Notes: generated by a model from the sequence alone, not told the origin. A stretch of 64,000 nt of DNA from Enchytraeus crypticus (GCA_905160935.1 CAJHZI010000659.1:242001-306000), one strand, 5' to 3'; shown: positions 21,691 through 35,879, counted from the stretch's first letter. Numbers and translations are program-made.

Positions 21691-22139
21691 ATCAATAGCG
21701 GAAATTATAGAATAGCTAGGAAAAACCCAGGAGGTTTGAGAGCTTTTTAAATTTTTTCAACGAAGTTGTGATATGTTGCATCCGATTTCGCGTCATATCT
21801 TAATTATGGGTGAACACCTTGAAAAATTGATTGTTGGTAGCTTTTTAACGATTAAATCCCAAGAGTGTTGGAAGATTATTCTTAAATCTACTCAGGCTAC
21901 AATCGATACGCCAACAAAAATTGACTCATTCATTAGCAATGCAATGAACGCCCTGAGAACGCCTTGAAACGTCTTGCGTATTTAACGTCATGTTCAGAAG
22001 TAGTATACAAGTATTTCAAGAATTATGCACATGACGATCGATTGGACAACATTGAGCTAAAGTAGACTTTTCATTGACAACATTGAGCTTAAGTAGTTCA
22101 CGATTTCAAACCACAAACAGTTTAATAAAAAACTATTTG

Positions 22140-25100
22140 AAACTAATAATATATTCGTTTATTTTCGTTCAATCTGACAACCGCAGAAAGTTACAGCACA
22201 GAAATTCCAACAGACATAGCATAACAAATTACAGATATAGCATAAACAGTTAATAGGCTAGATATAAGAGAGATAAAACTAAAAATTGTTCTCGCTAACA
22301 TTTACCACATGAATATTACAACATTATATAAATCAATGGCTTATACTATTCATAATTGCCATATAGGGCGTACTGTACTATGAGTAAAGAAGAATCTTTT
22401 AGTATTCATTAAATTAACTAGCATCATCTAGAATCATACGAATAATGAAGTTTTTATCGCTCAGACTGCTTCGTTTTATGGGAAGGGAAAAGCATCTCTT
22501 AGCAGTATTTCTTCGGGTTGGGTAATTATGATTGTTTTGTGGAGGTAACAAATGCGCCAGTAAATGTGCAGGGTTGTTACAGATTGCCTTGAAAAGATTA
22601 TTGTCAGCAAAGTTACATAGATCCTCAAAATTAGATTCTTTACTGTAGAATCCAGCTCTCCTTGCCTTCTTTAAAAAGGTTTCAAGACGGGTTCTCTCTT
22701 CAGCATTTGTAAAGCCCCACCAAAACTGGGAGGCATATAGAAGCTTAGAGAGTGTGGAGGCTTGAAAGACTCTCTGAAGAAGATCATTTGCCAAACCTTT
22801 ACTACGTAAAGAATAGAGCGCAAAAATGTTGCTCGAACACAAGCTAATGATGTTTGTGATGTGAGCAGAAAAAGAAAAGTTATCAGATACTATGACACCT
22901 AAGCATTTGATGTTAGAAACCCGCTCAATTCCTTCAAGGTGTGGGACATCTCTTATCTGCCTTTTTTGCTTGGGTAATTGGAAGAGAATTTCTTTTGTTT
23001 TATTTCGATTTAATAGTAGATTGTTAGAGCGGGACCAGTTTTCGATATGAACTAATTCCTCTTCAGTTGAGTGAAGGTTAGAGGCAGGCACAATCAGGTA
23101 TGTGTCATCGGCATATTTGAACAAAGAGTTTGTAGGCTGTAGGGTTTTTAAGTCTGATGTAACAATGACAAATGCAGTTGGTCCAAGGGCTGATCCTTGG
23201 ACTATGCTGGCATTGATTGCTGCTGATGACGATGTTTGACCATCAAAGATAGTGGTGTGTGAACGGGCCGAGAGGAAGCTGGCAATCCACCCATTAATGT
23301 TGCTAGGCACATCTAGGGTACACAGTTTATCAATCATTTGTGAGTGTCTGACTGTATCAAACGCCTTGCTGAAGTCTAACGCTATTACTCTGACGAAGGT
23401 CTCAGTTTCGAGCATAGACGAAAGTTTGTGAAAGAAGGCAATGAGAGCAGCAGTAGTGGATCCTGTAGGGCGAAATGCATACTGATTGGTGAAATCAAGG
23501 CTTGGAGGTGAAGATAATAGCGCTGAGTATATATACCGTGACGTGATAATACGCTCAGTGATGCGTGAGAGTACAGGGATGATGGAAATAGGGCGATAGT
23601 CAGACATGACACTGGGGCATGAAACCTTGGGCATCGGTTTAATTACTGAGGATTTCCACTGAATAGGTACATAGGAATTGCGGATAGACATATTGATTAA
23701 GTTAGCAAGAGGAGCTGCAAAGACTGGGCAGATAGTCTCAAGAACCATGAAGGAAGGTCATCGGGACCAGTGGCTGTTGGTTTTAATTTGTCCAGAATGT
23801 GGAAAATTGTAAATTCTGAAACGGGGTTATTAGGTATATTATTCACTTGGTTTATGATTGGTTCATTATACTCACTGTCGGTTGAGACTAGTGCATAATA
23901 GCTATTAAGCGTTTCAGCATTTATGCTCGGATTGGGAGAAGATCGTTGATATAGCTTCTTACCTGTGACCTTCTTTACTGCTGCCCATAGATCATGGGAG
24001 TTAGTGGCAGAGTTTAGATTTGTTAACTGATAAGAGTTATATTTCGTTATGAGTTTTCCTATTTTTATCGAGAGAGCATTAGCAATATTTAACTTTCCTT
24101 TGTGCATTAAGGCATTTCTCTTTCTAAGGAGTGACTTAATTTCGGGTGTAATATAGTCTGGCTCATTGGATGTTATTGTAACAGTTCTAGTCGGGAAAAA
24201 ACTATTGAGGAGAGATATTGCCTTTGAATAGAAATGATCAAATGAATCCTGCACATTGGTGATTGAAGGATTAAAGAATTCTGAGGATGGGATGGAAGAA
24301 ATATGCGACAGATACTTAGCATTATTAGATGGTGTTTTATGACGAAAGGTATATGTCTGCCTAGTTTTAGTAGAACAGACTTTGACATCCCCATTGTAAG
24401 CTACTATGCCAGAATGATCACTAAGAACTGTAGATTTAATTATTTTTATCTTACTATATAAGATATCGGAAACAAAAATATGATCCAGAATATTGTTTCC
24501 ACGTGTAGGAGTTGATACGAGGTCTTGAAGACCTGTTAGCTCGGATATACTGCTGGCTTTTATGCCATTAAAATCGCCTGCTAGTATTATTAAGTCACTA
24601 GATTTACTTAAACAGTCAACAGAAGTAGCTACATAACTTAAAAACTGACTATTATCATACACAGGGTTAGGAGGATGGTATAAACCACCAATTAATATTG
24701 TTTTACAGTTATCTATACGCTCTATCCATAGCACCTCGAATTGTTTGCAGTCACCGGCAACATTCACAACTCTTGCTCTATATTTATTGCTAGCGTATAT
24801 CAATACTCCGCCCCCTCTACGCCCTTCCCTATCTCTCCTGTAAGATGTGTATCCATCAATGTGCTCAAATCCTGCTGAGTGTTTTGCTTTAAGATGGGAT
24901 TCCACTATGACACCGACGTCTACATTCATGCTGATCAAATCTGTGGCTACATGTTGTAGTGCATTAGGCTTAGCTATTGATCTAGCATTGAGCACATATA
25001 GAGAAGGGGGGTGAAGAGGTGAAGCTAACGTCTGTTGTTGAGGGCAGTTGTTGGTGATGTTGATGACGGGTACAGATGTGAGATATCTAGGAGTTCGAGT

Positions 25101-25330
25101 AGGCTTAGAGCGCAGAGTAGATTGAAGAAAGGATGAGTGACTGAGAGGAGTATAGACGGTTTGAATAGGCCGCTGTTTGTTCACTCCACTGCGGCAGCCT
25201 CCGTAGTGCAGCAGGCTCAGGGACGAGAGAGACTGCAGCGCACAGCTGCTGATGCAGCTGCTGAGGTGAGTAGAGCGACGTATGGCGAAGAGTCGAGCTC
25301 GACTATAAACAGTCGGCCTTATAACCTCAG
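22140..25330 (-). mobile_element. CR1/L2-like LINE, nearly full ORF2
   Basis: Minus-strand element with an AP-endonuclease domain (23697-25184; N-A-R-S-I, G-R-R-G-G-G-V-L-I-Y, A-G-D-F-N, L-D-H-I-F and S-D-H-S-G motifs) followed by reverse transcriptase (22414-23748; Y-R-P-I-S, D-F-S-K-A-F-D, Q-G-S-A-L-G-P and catalytic F-K-Y-A-D-D-T). The two parts are one ORF separated by a single frameshift near 23750. The C-terminus ends N-F-I-I-R-M-I-L-D-D-A-S. The 3' UTR runs to about 22140 (AATAAACGAATATATTATT in the sense direction). No ORF1 was recognised upstream of 25184. So few lesions suggest a fairly young copy. Confidence 0.85.
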
Positions 25331-25399
25331 CTGCTGTAAACTATTGAACTATTTCAGATTTTTTGCTATAGGCCTAATTTAGCTAATATATAATATTAA

Positions 25400-25545
25400 C
25401 GTACTATCTCCCTTTCTCTCTCTCGCTGTCTCTGAGGAGGTAAAGAGAAGACAGAGAAGAGTGGAGGCGTTGTTTACCATGGACATGCCAGTAGGCTGTG
25501 CACTGAGAGCGAGAGAGAGAGAGAGAGAGAGGGAGAGAGAGTAAC
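25400..25545 (+). mobile_element. LINE family G 3' tail with (GA)n
   Basis: GTGGAGGCGTTGTTTACC, ATGGACATGCCAGTAGGC, TGTGCACTGAGAGCGAGAG. Confidence 0.6.
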
Positions 25546-25910
25546 TTTTGAGTTATGTGATGATATCTAAACGTTCTACACAGAAGCGCAAATAGGGCTT
25601 AATCTTGGCGAGACATACACTTTATTCATCATTTTCCTGTACATTTTGATCTTAATTTTTTTTATCTGATATCTTGAGGTACACGTACATACTCTCCCCC
25701 ACTTCCCCCCTCTGTCTCTTACCCTTCCACCTCTCGCTACGCCCCTATTTCTACACTGTACCGTGCATTGTTCAAGTAGTCGTTATATCACCCTGCTGCA
25801 CTACCAGCCTGCCGTTTATAGAATGTACACGGCTGGCAGTTCTTTACAACACGCGTTGCGCTATTCTTCATTCGTCTATAACATAAATATAGCTTGTATG
25901 GCTCAGACAT
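25545..25910. other. intergenic, no feature recognised
   Basis: Unique-looking sequence between a LINE tail and tRNA-Pro; only short chance ORFs were seen. Confidence 0.5.
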
Positions 25911-25913
25911 GCC

Positions 25914-25985
25914 GGCTCGTTGGTCTAGGGGTATGATTCTCGCTTAGGGTGCGAGAGGTCCCGGGTTCAAATCCCGGACGAGCCC
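25914..25985 (+). tRNA. tRNA-Pro (anticodon AGG)
   Basis: 72 nt. The 7-bp acceptor stem GGCTCGT/ACGAGCC is perfect, with discriminator C at 25985. The D arm contains GGTCTAGGGGTATGAT, the anticodon stem is CTCGC/GCGAG, and the anticodon AGG is at 25946-25948. The T arm CCCGGGTTCAAATCCCGG is perfect and contains the B box. All stems pair, so the gene looks functional; there is no intron. Confidence 0.96.
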
Positions 25986-26034
25986 TAATTTTTAGTGATA
26001 CTAACCCTGCTGGTTCCATAATATTAATATGGAA

Positions 26035-26215
26035 CACCCGAGCACAACACGGCTGCTCTATATGAGACTCTCAATGGCTGATCTAAGACACATATTCTGA
26101 CATTCATGCTCACATGCTGTTTTCACGCCCACTTCCATATAATTATTAGAGTAAGGAACATACGCTCCAATTAGCCGTTGCCTTCACCCTATGACTACGT
26201 GCCTACATGTTCCTA
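26035..26215 (+). repeat. repeat pair: family H end and family I
   Basis: ACCCGAGCACAACACGGC (family H end), then at 26143-26210 a block shared with 42732-42800 (TTATTAGAGTAAGGAACATA, CCTTCACCCTATGACTACG). Confidence 0.5.
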
Positions 26216-26454
26216 CATATGCCTCACTGAAGCCATTCATTTGTTACGACTTTTAGGCTACAAAAGAAATATCTAAAGACTCAAAGCAAAAAACTCACTA
26301 AATGATTTTTAGTAACATCAACATTTATTTAACAAGATAATCAAACGCATGTACAATATATAATCCTACCTATGATGTATGGGACATGAAATAAAAGAAC
26401 CGAATAATCAAATGTCGCACTGATACTAAAATATAAAGTTATTTTTAACTGTAG

Positions 26455-26552
26455 AGATGATCTGCAGTGATGTGTACTGTGGAGACGTTCCTGACATCAT
26501 CCCTGGATGAGGAAACGGACGTTAATCCTTTATTATTATTATTATTATTATT
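26455..26552 (+). mobile_element. SINE-B copy with (ATT)n tail
   Basis: CTGCAGTGATGTGTACTGTG, CATCATCCCTGGATGAGG, AAACGGACGTTAATCC, (ATT)n. Confidence 0.65.
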
Positions 26553-26559
26553 AACTTCG

Positions 26560-28930
26560 GTTTTCTGCATCGTAAGCTTCAGCGACAACGCAGTTGAGAT
26601 TTGAACCTACGTTCTTACACTTTTGTTCATCAGGCAAGTCGACCAGTTACAGTTACATTTTGCGAGTATCTACCAGAGCACTGACTATAGACTTGGGTTA
26701 CAAGTCCGCACGACTTCCTGAACCAGTATAATAAAACTGCCTTTTAGCGTAGCCTACCGTTAATTCATATTCGGTGTCGACACGGAGGGGTCTAGATAGG
26801 AAATTCTAGATTGAAGAATAAGTAATTTCCAGAAAACTTGCTTAAAAAGGCATGATAATAAACGACATACTAATGAACGTTCTAAGCATATTATCATATT
26901 ACTGCTTTCTAATCTAAGAGCATTATAGTACTGCCTTTCTAAGCACATTAAGCTGCTGCCTTTTTAATCACGTTAAACTGCTGCCCTTTTAAGGACATCA
27001 AAATGCTGCCTACTTAAGTACATTAAAGATGGCAGCTGTCTATACTGCTGCCTTCTTAAGAAAACTACACTGCTGCCTTCGTAAGCAGCAACACTTAAGC
27101 ATGTAAAACGTAACTCGCAACCAGTGGTTAAAGTAGGATTTGAGAGCTAGGGGAACGGTCAGAATTTTACGGGCCTCCTCTCATGTGTTTACAAATCTCC
27201 TAGTATCCAATATGGGCCCCTAGCAGGGGAACGCAACTAAGAAAAAACGAAAGCTGGGGGAACTGAGTCCCCCCCTCACTTTAACCACTGCTCTAAACAT
27301 TTCTAAGTTGTTGCAAAACTCGTAAAAGTTGAACAAAACAAGTCAAACATACTACATTAAATAATATAAAAACATATTTAAAAAACATAAGTAGAACAAA
27401 AAACATTAAATTTTATTAACTTTTTAAAATTTCAACAAAACATATTAATTTTTTTTATTATTTATCAAACATATTAAATTTGAACAACATGCTGAACAAG
27501 CAAACAGTCGCCACATGCTAAACGCTAACAATTATAACTCATCAAACTATAAAAAGACAAAAAAGCTAAAGACAAGTTTAACGTCAGTTTCCTGCTCGAT
27601 GGCATGTCAGTGACGGGGAACTGAACCCTGCACCTACTGAGGTCAAACAACTTACCAACAAGCCACCAGCTCAGCCCTATACTGTAAGTTAATCATACGG
27701 CAAAAGAACAAAGAAGATTACAAAAAACTACACATATTGCAATATCAAGAATTGAAAATTTGTTCAACAAGTATACAAAAATTTTGACCTGATTTAAAAA
27801 AAATCAGGTCAAAATCATATCTAACGCAGGCCAAATGAAATTATCAACTGGTACTAGTGCTAAACATGCTAAACACACTAAGCATGTAAAATACGTAAAT
27901 GCACAAACATGCTACAATATCAAATATTTATAGACATGCCAAACAAGTAAACATAATATACATGTAACCTGTGTAAATGCATAAACATGCTAAATGCAAA
28001 TATTTATAAACATGCTAAGCATGTTAAAACATTAAGCATGTAACATAATACTATGTAAATGCATAAACATTCTAAATGTCCAACTAGCTTACAAACATGC
28101 TATCTTACAAACATGCTCATGTAAAAGCATATGACCGTGTCATTCATTAGAGTTACGTTAAACGTGTCAAACCTAAAACAAGTCAAAACAGGCTAAATAT
28201 GCTGTCAGTATGCATAAGTAATTGTTACAATGCTTCACTTCAGGATTACTGTTTAATTACATGTTACAACATATACTGAAATACTTATAGAAATACTTAG
28301 AATAATACTTATTCATAGAATAACTTAACACTATATTCAATAACTTATTACTAAATGACTAGCTCCTGTTTAAAACTTACAACTATTAAAAACTACTTAA
28401 AGAGTAATAGCCATTCAATATTCACTATTCCAAGCAAGTATTTCGTAACACGTTTATAGTAAAGTCAGTATACCATCAAGAATTTAATTACAAATTTCAA
28501 GATGCCATGAACTCAATTCAATTTATCAAATTATTCAATTCCAATAATAAAGGTAAGCACAAATAACGACGCTCACTGAACTAATAAACCACTAGAGGAT
28601 AATTAAACAAATATGACTGAATTCAACACTTTCAGACGTGACACAACCAGACCTCTATTTTTACTTTATCATTGAACGAAGAAACAAACACGAACCATTT
28701 ATAATATTTAACACATCGCTGTCTGGCAATTAATTAACCAAGGATTTAACATTCTTGGATTTAACGCGATAGGCTACAACTACCTTATCCTAATATAATC
28801 CTACATCATTTGATAGCCTATTTTTTATTAAATTTCTTATGAACAATTTTTTTCACTTACTGCACTTACTATTTAGAATCTGATAATGTTTATTTAAATT
28901 TTTGTCACACGTTTATTGATGTGATTACTC
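26560..28930. other. long non-coding stretch
   Basis: Holds a degenerate 28-30 bp repeat (26930-27080, CTGCTGCCTTTTTAA), a SINE-A (27555-27680), a diffuse AAACATGCTAA repeat (27870-28200) and AT-rich sequence. No convincing exon was found on either strand. Confidence 0.6.
27555..27680 (-). mobile_element. SINE-A copy, diverged
   Basis: AACGTCAGTTTCCTGCTCG and GGGGAACTGAACCCTGC; a small internal deletion separates it from the other copies. Confidence 0.5.
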
Positions 28931-28939
28931 AGTGAATTC

Positions 28940-28962
28940 TGTGAAACTTTGTGAAATAAAAC

Positions 28963-28993
<31 letters not shown>

Positions 28994-29130
28994 CCTCCTC
29001 CAGCTAAAGAAGCAACGAATACGTAACATTTCTAAATTATTAAAGCAAAAGTGTTACACAGTTAGCCTTGGATTTAACATTCTTGGATTTAATATTCTTG
29101 GAATTAACATTCTTGGATTTAACGAAACGC
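28940..29130 (+). repeat. LINE tail (CT)n and 15-bp repeat
   Basis: GTGAAATAAAACATATTTC followed by (TC)n, like the tails at 38.6 and 43.7 kb. At 29065-29120 there are four copies of TTCTTGGATTTAACA, also present at 28750. Confidence 0.6.
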
Positions 29131-29264
29131 AGTTAAACAACTACTATAACATCGTCCAGCTGAATGAAGAAACAAACAGGTAACATTTCTGAACAAGTAC
29201 AGCAACAGCGTCACTAAGCTTGCAGTTGATTGGTCGCTCTGAGATACGCCTCAGCTGACGAAGA

Positions 29265-29710
29265 AGATGTTAAGGACACGCCAGGCTGACGAGGAAGACG
29301 TTAAGTACACGCCACGCTGACGAGGAAGACGTTAAGGACACGCCACGCTGACGAGGAAGACGTTAAGGACACGCCAGGCTGACGAGGAAGACGTTAAGGA
29401 CACGCCAGGCTGACGAGGAAGACGTTAAGGACACGCCAGGCTGACGAGGAAGAGGTTAAAGACACACCAGGCTGACGAGGAAGACGTTAAGGACACGTCA
29501 CGCTGACGAGGAAGAGGTTAAGGACACGTCACACTGACGAGGAAGACGTTAAGGACACGCCACGCTGACGAGGAAGACGCTAAGGACACGTCACGCTGAC
29601 GAGGAAGAGGTTAAGGACACGCCAGGCTGACGAGGAAGACGTTAAGGACACGTCACAGCTGACGAGAAAGACCCTAAGGACACGCCACGCTGACGAGGAA
29701 GACGTTAAGG
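29265..29710. repeat. 31-bp minisatellite at the TEX14 stop codon
   Basis: About 14 units of GACGAGGAAGACGTTAAGGA plus CACGCCACGCT. The last unit on the right contains the predicted TEX14 stop codon (29707-29705). Confidence 0.9.
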
Positions 29711-29805
29711 GGTCTGGGTGGCTCGCTCCACGGCCCCAGACATTCGTGGCGAATCCTTGTAACGTACGGGTCCCTCGTACACTCCCAGCCTGCCTTTGGT
29801 GTAGC
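29705..29805 (-). CDS. TEX14: TEX14 exon 18 (terminal)
   Basis: [14 protein letters not shown] to E-R-A-T-Q-T-P, stop TAA. The acceptor GCACAG directly follows (GATT)n. Supported by phase and by a copied border at 29940-29984. Confidence 0.65.
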
Positions 29806-32800
29806 CTGTGCAATCAATCAATCAATCAATTCATCAATCAATCAATCAATCATTCATCTATCAATCAACCAATCAGTAAATCTATCAATCAATCAGTAAA
29901 TCAATCAGTTCATATATCTATCAATCAAACAGTAAATCAAGTCCCTCATACACTCCCAGCCTTCCTGCAGTGTAGCCTGAGCAGTCAGTCAATCCATCCA
30001 TCCATCCATCCATCCATCCATCCATCCATCCATCCATCCATCCATCCATCCATCCATCCATCCATCCATCCATCCATCACTGACTCACTGACTCACTGAC
30101 TCACTGACTCACTCACTAACTCACTGAAGAAGATTGTTTACTAATCTACCTGGTATATCAAAGAAGCGTTGCCACGCCTCTGATCCTCTCTGAATGCTTG
30201 CACTGCCGTCAGCCTCCTTATAGAATTCTCCACCAGTCTCAACTTCTCCAGACTGTGCTTCAGTAGACTGAGTTCCACCAAACTGTGCTCCACCATTCTG
30301 AGTTCCACCAAATTGCACTCCACGAGGCTGGACTCCACCAGTTTTAGCTCCACTAGTCTGAACTCCACCAAATTGCGCTCTAGCAGTCGGACGTACACCA
30401 GCCTGTGCTCCATCAGACAGGGTTGTTCCACCAGATTGAGCTTCACCATACTGCATTCCACCAGACTGGTGTTTGAGATATCTATGATACCCCAGTACTG
30501 GTTCATCAGATCCGCTCCTATCCTGCCTAGCCCAGTCCCCCGCTGTGGTCTCCATGTGACACGAATATCCTCCAGCTGCCTCCAAACTCATCCCATCCAC
30601 CTTTCCACCTCCAGATAGGTCCCTGGCACCTCCAGGCAGGTCCCTGACACCTCCAGGCTGGTCCCTGACACCTCCAGACAGGTCCCTGGTACCTCTAGAT
30701 AGGTCCCTGGTACCTCCAGATAGGTCCCTGGTACCTCCAGGCTGGTCCCTGACACCTCCAGGCTCATCTTGGACATATCCACTTCCCCTGGAATCACCGG
30801 ACAGGTCCCTATGTCGAGTGGTCTCACCAGGCGGCGACACTAGGAGGTGGCTGGAGAAGGCGGTGTTAGAGTTGCAGAGGACGCAGGCAGACTCGGGTGA
30901 CACAGGGGGAGGGGGCAGAGAGAAGTTGTGAGGCTTGTGGGCGTGGTGTAGCGGCTGCTGGGCGTGGTGAGAGGCTGGCTTTACGCTCAGCAGTGGGCGG
31001 GGCTGCCTGCTGCTGCTGCGAGCAATCAATCAGTAATTTAGTCTAAAGATGGATGAATGAATCAATGAAACAGTTAACAGTCCAACAATTAACGTCTCTC
31101 GGTGCTTTGTCGTCTCGTACGACACGTACATCGTCTCATACGACACGGTGGTCTATTCTTACTGACTCTCTAAGTGCTTTCATGGTATATAAAAACTCTT
31201 TAAATATCTCTCTTTCTCTTCTCTCTCAGTGCACTGCCTACTGGCAGATCCATGGCAGATAACGCCTCCACTCTTCTCTGACTTCTGCTTTCCTCTTCAT
31301 TTCCAAATATGAGTGGGTCTTTAAATCATCTAACATTCCTAATCTCGGCCTGCCCCTGCATCTCTTTCGTTTCACTCTATCTTCTATGACCTCTCTTAAT
31401 AGACCTTCTCCCTTTGGATGTGTCCTATCCAACTCTTCTTCCTATTTCTTAATACATTTATCAACTGTCTATCTGTGCCAACTCTCTCCAGGACTTCCTC
31501 ATTTATAACCTTTTGTGTCCACATTTCCAATGCCTATGTTTCCAAATATCTTCCTTCCTTACAGTCCATGTTTCATATCCATACAATAGCGTGGTCAAAA
31601 CCAAAGTTTTCACTATCTTTATCTATGTGTTATAAATTAGAAAAAAGATTAGAATAAAGAAGAAGAAATAATAGCAGACAGAACATCTCACCCTGTCTCG
31701 CCGCTGGGTAGGCACCCATCGCAGGACCCATAGGCCGATGCTCCTCGTTTCATCAGCGCCATCTTGAGTTCTTTAAGCGAGATGCCGAACGTAGGTCTCT
31801 GCTCATTGCTGTGGGCGTGGTTAGAGGAGTGGGCGGGGTTAGAGGCGGGAGAACAGGTAGGGGGAGAGGTAGAGTGGGGTCGCTCTACAATCTGCTGCGA
31901 GTAGTAGCGCATGATCGTTCCATACAGACCTTTGTCGCCTCTTAGGTCACCGGCGGTCTCACTGCGACAACAGACATATCACTGTAACATGACAATAGAC
32001 ATGCACAAACTTAAAAAAGCTAAAAGCTAAAGCTAAGGTTAACGTCAGCTTCCTCACTCGAAAGCGATGTCAGTGATGGGTGAGCCCAGGATTTGAACTC
32101 CGCACATACTGATCTGCAGTCGAGTATCCTACCGACGTCGCTACTGGCTCCAGACAAACTTATATAACTTATATAACTCTTATCATGTATCAAAAATTCA
32201 AAAATTTCAAAACTATTTAGATATATATAGATCTTACGATTTTCATTCATAGATCTTGGACTTGCACTGTTTTGATCTCGCTTTCTCTTGTGGTCTTTGC
32301 ATACTCATCTCGTCATCTTGTAGTGCTTTGGCGCCTTTTTGTGTAGATTCTGCAAGAGACGTCCCTGACATTGCCTTATGGCGACGAACCGGACGCTAAA
32401 TTCTTATTGATTTATTGACTTTTGCAGAACAAATGAGAGAAAAGTTATCAGCTACTTATTTGACTATATATTACTAAGATAACATTAACAATTTATAGGT
32501 TTTAATTTATTAAATAGTTAGTCGCTCTGTTAATAAAGCAGTCAATAAATTAAGCAACCAAAAATCAATCAATTAATCCATCCGTTAATTAAACCAATCA
32601 GTCAATCATTCAATCAATTAACCAATCAATCAATCAATCACTCAATAAGTCAATCAATCAATCAATCACTCAATAAGTCAATCAATCAATCAATAAATCG
32701 ATCGGTCCTTTGATTAATCAATCAATCAATCACCTAATCAATCAATCAATTGGCCACTCACTCAGAGCATTGGACCACTGAGTCATATCAATCAATCAAT

Positions 32801-33327
32801 CCATCCACCCATCAAACAATCAAATAGTTAATCGATAAATACATCAATCAATCAATTGGCCACTCAATCAAAGCATTAGACCACTGAGACATATCAATCA
32901 ACCAATCCATCTATCAATCAAACAGTCAATTAATCAATCACTCAATCAATCCACCTAGCAATCCATATACCAATCAAACAATTAAATAGAACAATCAATA
33001 AATCAATCAATCAATCAATAGGCCACTCAACGACAGCACTAGACCACTGGGACATACTGCAGGGCTCTGCCATGTGGCAGGAGACTGTGGGACGAGGAGA
33101 AGCGAGGCAGGGGTTGACTGAGCAGCTTCCGATACAGGGCCTCAGACTCGTGACGTAGCAGCTTGTCCTTGAACGGATTCATCCTGTCGCCAAACCTCTG
33201 CTGCTGCTGCTGCTGCTTGAGTCTAGAAACAAAATCAGCACCCCTAGAACATCATCGTCATCATCATCGTCGTCGTCATCATCATCGTCATCACTATCAG
33301 CACCCCAAGAACATCATCATCATCATC

Positions 33328-33367
<40 letters not shown>

Positions 33368-35741
33368 ATCAGTAGTGCACCCCTAGAACTTCATCATCAT
33401 CACCACCACCACCATCATCATCATCATCTTCAAAACCAGTAGTGCATCTCTAGAACAGTCCACTTACAGCACGACCTGCTACCTACCAGGATTGCCTCTT
33501 GAAAATGCAAACAAATATTCAAAAGCACTATCACCCCACTATCACTAGAAATTGATACAAAATTAAATAAAAAGAATGGAAAACTTTTTATTCATATCCC
33601 GACTCTAGTTAAACCGGGATTCAAGGGAAGATGATGATGATGATGATGATTTAAAAGCATTTAAGTATTTTATAGTTTATGGAAAATAAGGCTTTCCATG
33701 TTAAATCCAGTTTCAGAATAACTATTTATTTTAAATCAACAGCAACTTAAAATTTATTTTGAGTTTCACTTGCCAGTGTCTAGCCATTTCCCAATTTGAA
33801 AATATTCAACTGTATGGCTACGAACTATTTTACTGTAATTGGTATTGTAACAGAAATGTTTTGTATTTTAGACTTACGTAGACTCTGCTATGGCTGCTAA
33901 TTACGGTATTACCGAAAAGAGCTATGTCTCTTTTATGGTAGCATCTTTTGTATTGTTACTTGTTTATCTAACTACATGCACGTTCCTCTCTCTCTCTCTT
34001 CTGTGCATTGCTAAGTGGCAGTTATCCATTCGTTTAAGTTTTGTGGCAATTACTGGAGCCTAGGCGCTCACCAACCGAATGCCCTTTCTGACGTTGGCAT
34101 GGATCTTAGTGCTTTAGTCGCCGTCTACGACACGTGCAGTCACCAGTTGGTCAAATTCTTCAAACGACCCGGACACAACATGGGGAACAAATAAATGATA
34201 CTACACGATAAAAAACTCAAGCCTATTTCTTAAAACTACTCGCAGAAAGAATCACAGTATATCAGCTAAACCTACCCAGTAGACTGCAGCTCTCTCATAA
34301 ACCTCCCACCATATTCCCCTTTATATTCCCCCTTATATTCCCCTCTATCCACAGCACCTTCAATCCTATAAACGTCATCCACATTCCTACATTCCGTAAA
34401 CCTCTGCGCCAAATGTTCCGAATTCACCGGCAAGAAGTAGCCCCCCGAGTGATTGTAGCGGCCTGAATTCTCACCGGCTACCTCACCGGCTGCAGCCATG
34501 CCACAGCCGCCCGGCTTCATCCGGTACTCGTAGCCATCCTTCCGATGATCAGCCTGATTTCCACTTCGCCGCTGATCGCTGTACTCTGATCCTCTTCCGT
34601 CCACGCCAGGAAAATGATCCGCGGTTAGAAAGTAGGGCACGCAGACCTCATTATCACTTGCCGCTCCGTGATTGGTCGAGCGATCGAACTGACCGCGCCC
34701 ACTCGATTCCTGACTGGTCGATGAATCTCGCCGGTTCGTTGTCTCATTGTCGTAGACCACTTCTCCGTAGGTCGAACCGAATCTGTTCCTGTTCGTATGG
34801 TCGTACCAGGGAGGGTAGTCAGGCAGGCTGCGGTTAGTGGACGAGCCGTTTGGCTCTTCGGTACCGCGCCCAGTGGCACCGTCAGCGAAGAGACTCCATC
34901 GGACAGGTGGAGTGGGTGCAGGTCGATCAGAAGACGTTGAGTGATTGCTTGACGTGTATTCAGAAGCAGTCTGAGTGGAAACAGCTGTCTGAGGCCTGCC
35001 GGTGGCTAGATAGCTGCCAGCAGCTGCTGAATTAGCTTCGTAGCGGCCAGCAGCAGCTGAATTAGCTTCGTGGCGGCCAGTAGCAGCTGAATTAGCTTCA
35101 TAGCTGCCAACTAGGTTTTCTGCAGCTGTTTTGGAGTTGGCAAGAGTTACAACAGCTGCTGCTGAGTTAGTTTGACTTGCTGCAGCAGCTGTAGAGTTAG
35201 CTAGACCTGCAGCAGCTGTGGAGTAGGCTAGAGCTGCTGCAGCAGCTGTGGAGTTAGCTTGACTTGCTGCAGCAGCTTTGTAATTAGCTTGACTTGCTGC
35301 AGCTGCAGTGGAGTTAGCTAGACTTGCTGCAGCAGCTGTGGAATAAGCTAGAGCTGCAGCAGCTGCAGGAGACGAGGAGCCAGCACTGAGCCGGTAGACA
35401 AGGAGCTGGGAGCTATCGCTGGGTCCGTACTGAGCGGTATTGTAGCGCTGACAGTCCACAAGGTCTCTCTCCTGCATCACTCGCTCCATGTCCGCGTAGA
35501 ACACGTTCCTTAGGAACTCCTCTCTAGCTTGTATCAGCTCCTCACTGCGTCAATCAAACAATCAATTGATTGATTGATTGACGCAGTGAGGAGCTGATCA
35601 ATCAATTATTGAATCAATCAATCAGTCAATACATCAATCAATAAATCAATAAATCAGTCAAATCAATCAATCAATCAATCAATCATTAAGTAATACGTTC
35701 CTCAGAACCTCCTCCCTGGCTTGTATCAGCTCCTCACTGCG

Positions 35742-35776
<35 letters not shown>

Positions 35777-35848
35777 ATCAATCAATCATTGAATCAATCA
35801 ATCAGTCAATACATCAATCAAACATTCAAAAAATCAAAAAATCAGTCA

Positions 35849-35879
<31 letters not shown>

